Source: Candidatus Stahliibacteriota bacterium
GTDB lineage: Bacteria > Hydrothermota > Tepidihabitantia > SM23-42
Length of the DNA: 7,848 bases
Assembly (NCBI GenBank): GCA_030670605.1
Contig: DAOVBK010000059.1
Span: 1-7,848 of the forward strand
Direction: 5' to 3'
The stretch's first letter is position 1. Each line of letters begins with the position of its first letter. The notes under the pieces were generated by a model. It ran no database searches and was not told where the DNA came from. It saw nothing but the letters and a program-made list of their open reading frames with translations. Shown in pieces: positions 6,161-7,848 of the stretch. A program made the translations under genes and the position numbers.

Positions 6161-6274
6161 CTAAAACAAAATGTCAATGCTCCGTGGTCGGTACTGCACT
6201 ACCTCATAATTCTCGCATGAGCTTTCTTGTGGAACGTCGCACAAGAAACACTCTCCCTCCCACGTCATACTCAT
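6161..6274 (-). CDS. Possible small Cys-containing protein in the leader of the kinase operon (unrecognised)
   Basis: I do not recognise a family. The frame encodes 37 residues from ATG 6274, or 35 from the in-frame ATG at 6268. The second start has GGA 7 nt upstream, a plausible weak Shine-Dalgarno. The product starts MSMTWEGECFLCDVPQ and ends YRPRSIDILF. It has a CxxC pair and a third Cys, so it resembles half of a metal-binding knuckle, but a second CxxC is lacking. It starts about 9 nt after the predicted transcription start of the promoter at 6290-6318 and its TAG ends 2 nt before the annotated ATG of the response regulator. That placement suggests a translated leader or a coupled small protein. 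A 37-codon open frame is not rare by chance, so coding is uncertain. It could also be a relic of a longer zinc-ribbon protein. Confidence 0.33.
   Translation of the reverse strand: MSMTWEGECFLCDVPQESSCENYEVVQYRPRSIDILF
6223..6248. other. 9-bp perfect stem-loop in the kinase operon leader
   Basis: TTTCTTGTG (6223-6231) and CACAAGAAA (6240-6248) are perfectly complementary around an 8-nt loop. A T-run does not follow on either strand, so it is not a classical terminator. It lies in the predicted 5' untranslated region (or small ORF) of the response-regulator/kinase transcript, 65-90 nt before the regulator's ATG. It could be an RNA structure or a dyad for a DNA-binding protein. Confidence 0.5.
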
Positions 6275-6289
6275 TTCCAAAGCTATATG

Positions 6290-6318
6290 ATAATAGTGGA
6301 AATCACCGATGTTGTCAA
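6290..6318 (-). promoter_or_regulatory. Near-consensus sigma-70 promoter of the response regulator/kinase operon
   Basis: On the minus strand, a perfect TTGACA (6318-6313) is followed by exactly 17 bp and TATTAT (6295-6290; five of six matches). It begins about 43 bp after the ABC transporter stop and points toward the regulator and kinase genes. The predicted start near 6283 gives a leader of about 125 nt before the regulator ATG. The strength of the boxes suggests substantial basal expression unless repressed. Confidence 0.72.
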
Positions 6319-6360
6319 GTGTCTACGAACCACGTCGTCATGCGCGGTAACTGGCCGTAC

Positions 6361-7848
6361 TCAGTCCTGAGCCACGTCGGTCGGCATGCGCAGGGTCTGC
6401 AGCTGATACAGGTTATAGTAAATGCCCTGTTTCGCGAGGAGCTCCTCATGCTTACCTGCTTCCATCAGTTCACCATTATGAATGACATAAATCCTATCAA
6501 CCTGTTTGATCGTACTCAACCGGTGCGCAATGATAATCGCAGTCCTCCCTACTATGAGTTTCTCGAGACCCTTGTGAATGATCTTCTCTGTCTCCGCATC
6601 AATGTTTGCGGTCGCTTCATCGAGCACGAGTATTGCGGGGTCAAATGCCAAGGCACGCGCAAAAGAAAGAAGCTGACGCTCACCCGTTGAAAACGTAACG
6701 CCGCGTTCTGCTACGCTTTCGTCGTACTTGTGCGGGAATCTATCAATGAACCTGTCAGCATTGATATAGGCGGCTATTTCCTTCACCTTTTCGTCTTCAA
6801 GAGCAAGATTCAATCGGATGTTTGACTTAATATCACCAGCGAAGAGGAACACATCCTGTGGCACGACACCGATCTTTGAACGCAACTCCTCGAGCCGGAT
6901 ATCCCTGATATCTATACCATCAATAAGAATGGTGCCCTTTTGTATGTCATAGAGCCGAGACACAAGATTGATAACTGACGTCTTGCCTGCACCCGTCGGT
7001 CCGACGAGAGCGACATGCTCGCCAGGTTTGACCTTGAACGAAACATTTTTGAGCACCCAGTCTTTGTCATATCTAAACCACACATTTTTGAATTCTATCT
7101 CCCCTCGTATTTCATGGAGTCCTCGCGCGTCTCTTCTGGAACGGACAGTAACAGGTTCATCGAGTAACATGAAAATCCTCTCGCTCGATGCCATCGCAGA
7201 CTGGAGTAAGGTGTACGATTCGGTAAGTTCCCGAATCGGTCTGAAAAACATCTCGACGTAGGCGATAAAAGCAACGAGCACGCCCAGCGAGACCTTACCG
7301 GTAATCACCTGTCCCCCGCCGTAGTAGAGCACAAGGCCAATGCCGACAGAACTCACAATCTCGATGAATGGTCTGAAAAAAGACATGAGCAATACTTGTT
7401 GAAGATTCACCTTCAGATATTCCAAATTGACATTGTCAAAACGTTTCAAATTCTCTTTTTCCTGGCTAAATATCTTTATGACACGCATACCAGAGAGGTT
7501 TTCCTGAAGCGTGGCATTCACCTTCGCGAGTTTTGCCCGGACCTTCCGATATATGCCCCGTGCGCGCACGCGGAAAAAGAATGTGACGGCAGTCAGTATG
7601 GGAATGACCAAAAAAGCAACGAGTGCAAGGCGCACGTTGATCAACAGCATGACAATGATGATGCCAAATAACAGCAGGATGTCCTTAAAGAATCGCGCGA
7701 ATACCTGCGTGAATGCCTCATTGATCGCCTCAACGTCATTGGTCGCGCGGGTGACGAGTCTACCAACTGGGTTCCGGTCAAAAAAGGCAAGATGTAGTGT
7801 TTGCAGTTTGGCAAACACAGTGTGCCGGATGACATGCATGAACTGTTG
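6361..7848 (-). CDS. ABC exporter half-transporter (fused membrane and ATPase domains), N-terminus beyond window edge
   Basis: The protein joins an ABC exporter transmembrane domain to an ATPase domain and would pump lipids, peptides or drugs out of the cytoplasm as a dimer. The frame is open to the window edge (495 residues seen); about 90-110 N-terminal residues with the first helices are missing against the usual 580-600. The Met at 7839 is internal, because HLAFFDRNPVGRLVTRATND is a mid-domain exporter motif. Membrane helices lie near residues 53-92 and 148-195, counted from that Met. The ATPase part begins near 246 and shows Walker A GPTGAGKTS (280-288), Q-loop Gln328, signature FSTGERQ (383-389), Walker B ILVLDEAT (403-410), D-loop ANID and H-loop His439 (IIIAHRLSTI). 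The signature departs from LSGGQ, as in MdlB-like heterodimeric exporters, so a partner gene may lie upstream beyond the edge. The substrate cannot be told. No strong terminator follows its TGA. Confidence 0.95.
   Translation of the reverse strand, partial: QQFMHVIRHTVFAKLQTLHLAFFDRNPVGRLVTRATNDVEAINEAFTQVFARFFKDILLLFGIIIVMLLINVRLALVAFLVIPILTAVTFFFRVRARGIYRKVRAKLAKVNATLQENLSGMRVIKIFSQEKENLKRFDNVNLEYLKVNLQQVLLMSFFRPFIEIVSSVGIGLVLYYGGGQVITGKVSLGVLVAFIAYVEMFFRPIRELTESYTLLQSAMASSERIFMLLDEPVTVRSRRDARGLHEIRGEIEFKNVWFRYDKDWVLKNVSFKVKPGEHVALVGPTGAGKTSVINLVSRLYDIQKGTILIDGIDIRDIRLEELRSKIGVVPQDVFLFAGDIKSNIRLNLALEDEKVKEIAAYINADRFIDRFPHKYDESVAERGVTFSTGERQLLSFARALAFDPAILVLDEATANIDAETEKIIHKGLEKLIVGRTAIIIAHRLSTIKQVDRIYVIHNGELMEAGKHEELLAKQGIYYNLYQLQTLRMPTDVAQD

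Noticed and set aside
6172..6177. A second perfect TTGACA on the minus strand just before the first regulator's ATG.
   Set aside because: At 16-18 bp downstream there is only a G-rich run with no -10 likeness, so it is not a promoter; the pair at 6290-6318 is far better.
6127..6690. Long plus-strand open frame of 187 codons across the ABC transporter 3' end and the gap.
   Set aside because: It overlaps strongly supported minus-strand coding sequence and the product has no recognisable motif; it is an antisense shadow.
7837..7839. ATG at 7839 as the start of the ABC transporter.
   Set aside because: The frame stays open to the edge, and the residues just after it match the middle of an exporter membrane domain, so the true start lies outside the window.

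Overview
The window is bacterial chromosome at roughly mid-range G+C. Every gene I can support lies on the minus strand, so transcription runs from high to low coordinates. The glmS and two-component gene types show it is bacterial, but nothing fixes the phylum. Shine-Dalgarno sequences are weak or absent at most starts, and one gene (glmS) looks leaderless. I would not name a taxon from this.

Layout in the direction of transcription. (1) 7848-6361: the C-terminal five-sixths of an ABC exporter half-transporter, cut by the window edge. (2) 6360-6159: a 202-bp gap with a near-consensus sigma-70 promoter, a possible 37-residue Cys-containing small ORF and a 9-bp stem-loop. (3) 6158-2618: a compact signalling operon. 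It encodes a NarL/LuxR-type response regulator, an 830-residue soluble PAS-PAS-PAS-GAF histidine kinase of the HisKA_3 (DegS/NarX-like) class, and a stand-alone receiver protein whose GTG start overlaps the kinase stop. (4) 2507-1857: a second NarL-type regulator, paralogous to the first over its whole length without gaps, with its own weak promoter and a dyad beside it. (5) 1856-1315: a 542-bp stretch without an intact gene. It contains small hairpins, a frameshifted and truncated HD-GYP (cyclic-di-GMP phosphodiesterase family) remnant, and the glmS promoter. (6) 1314-1: the first 438 codons of glmS, cut by the window edge.

How the genes may work together (inference): the cytoplasmic kinase probably senses an intracellular or diffusible signal through its PAS/GAF modules and can phosphorylate up to three receivers. 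Two are DNA-binding paralogues that may share or divide a regulon. The third has no output domain and could act as a phosphate sink, a relay or a protein-interaction switch. The HD-GYP remnant suggests that a further signalling output was once next to this cluster and has decayed. glmS (amino-sugar synthesis) and the exporter look like unrelated neighbours.

The points most worth a second look are the HD-GYP remnant, the apparently leaderless glmS with a Val in place of the usual His of its glutaminase HNG motif, the start-codon puzzle of the first regulator (a good Shine-Dalgarno placed for an ATA codon that aligns with the ATG of its paralogue), and the small ORF in that operon's leader. I see no clear evidence for an entirely new system.
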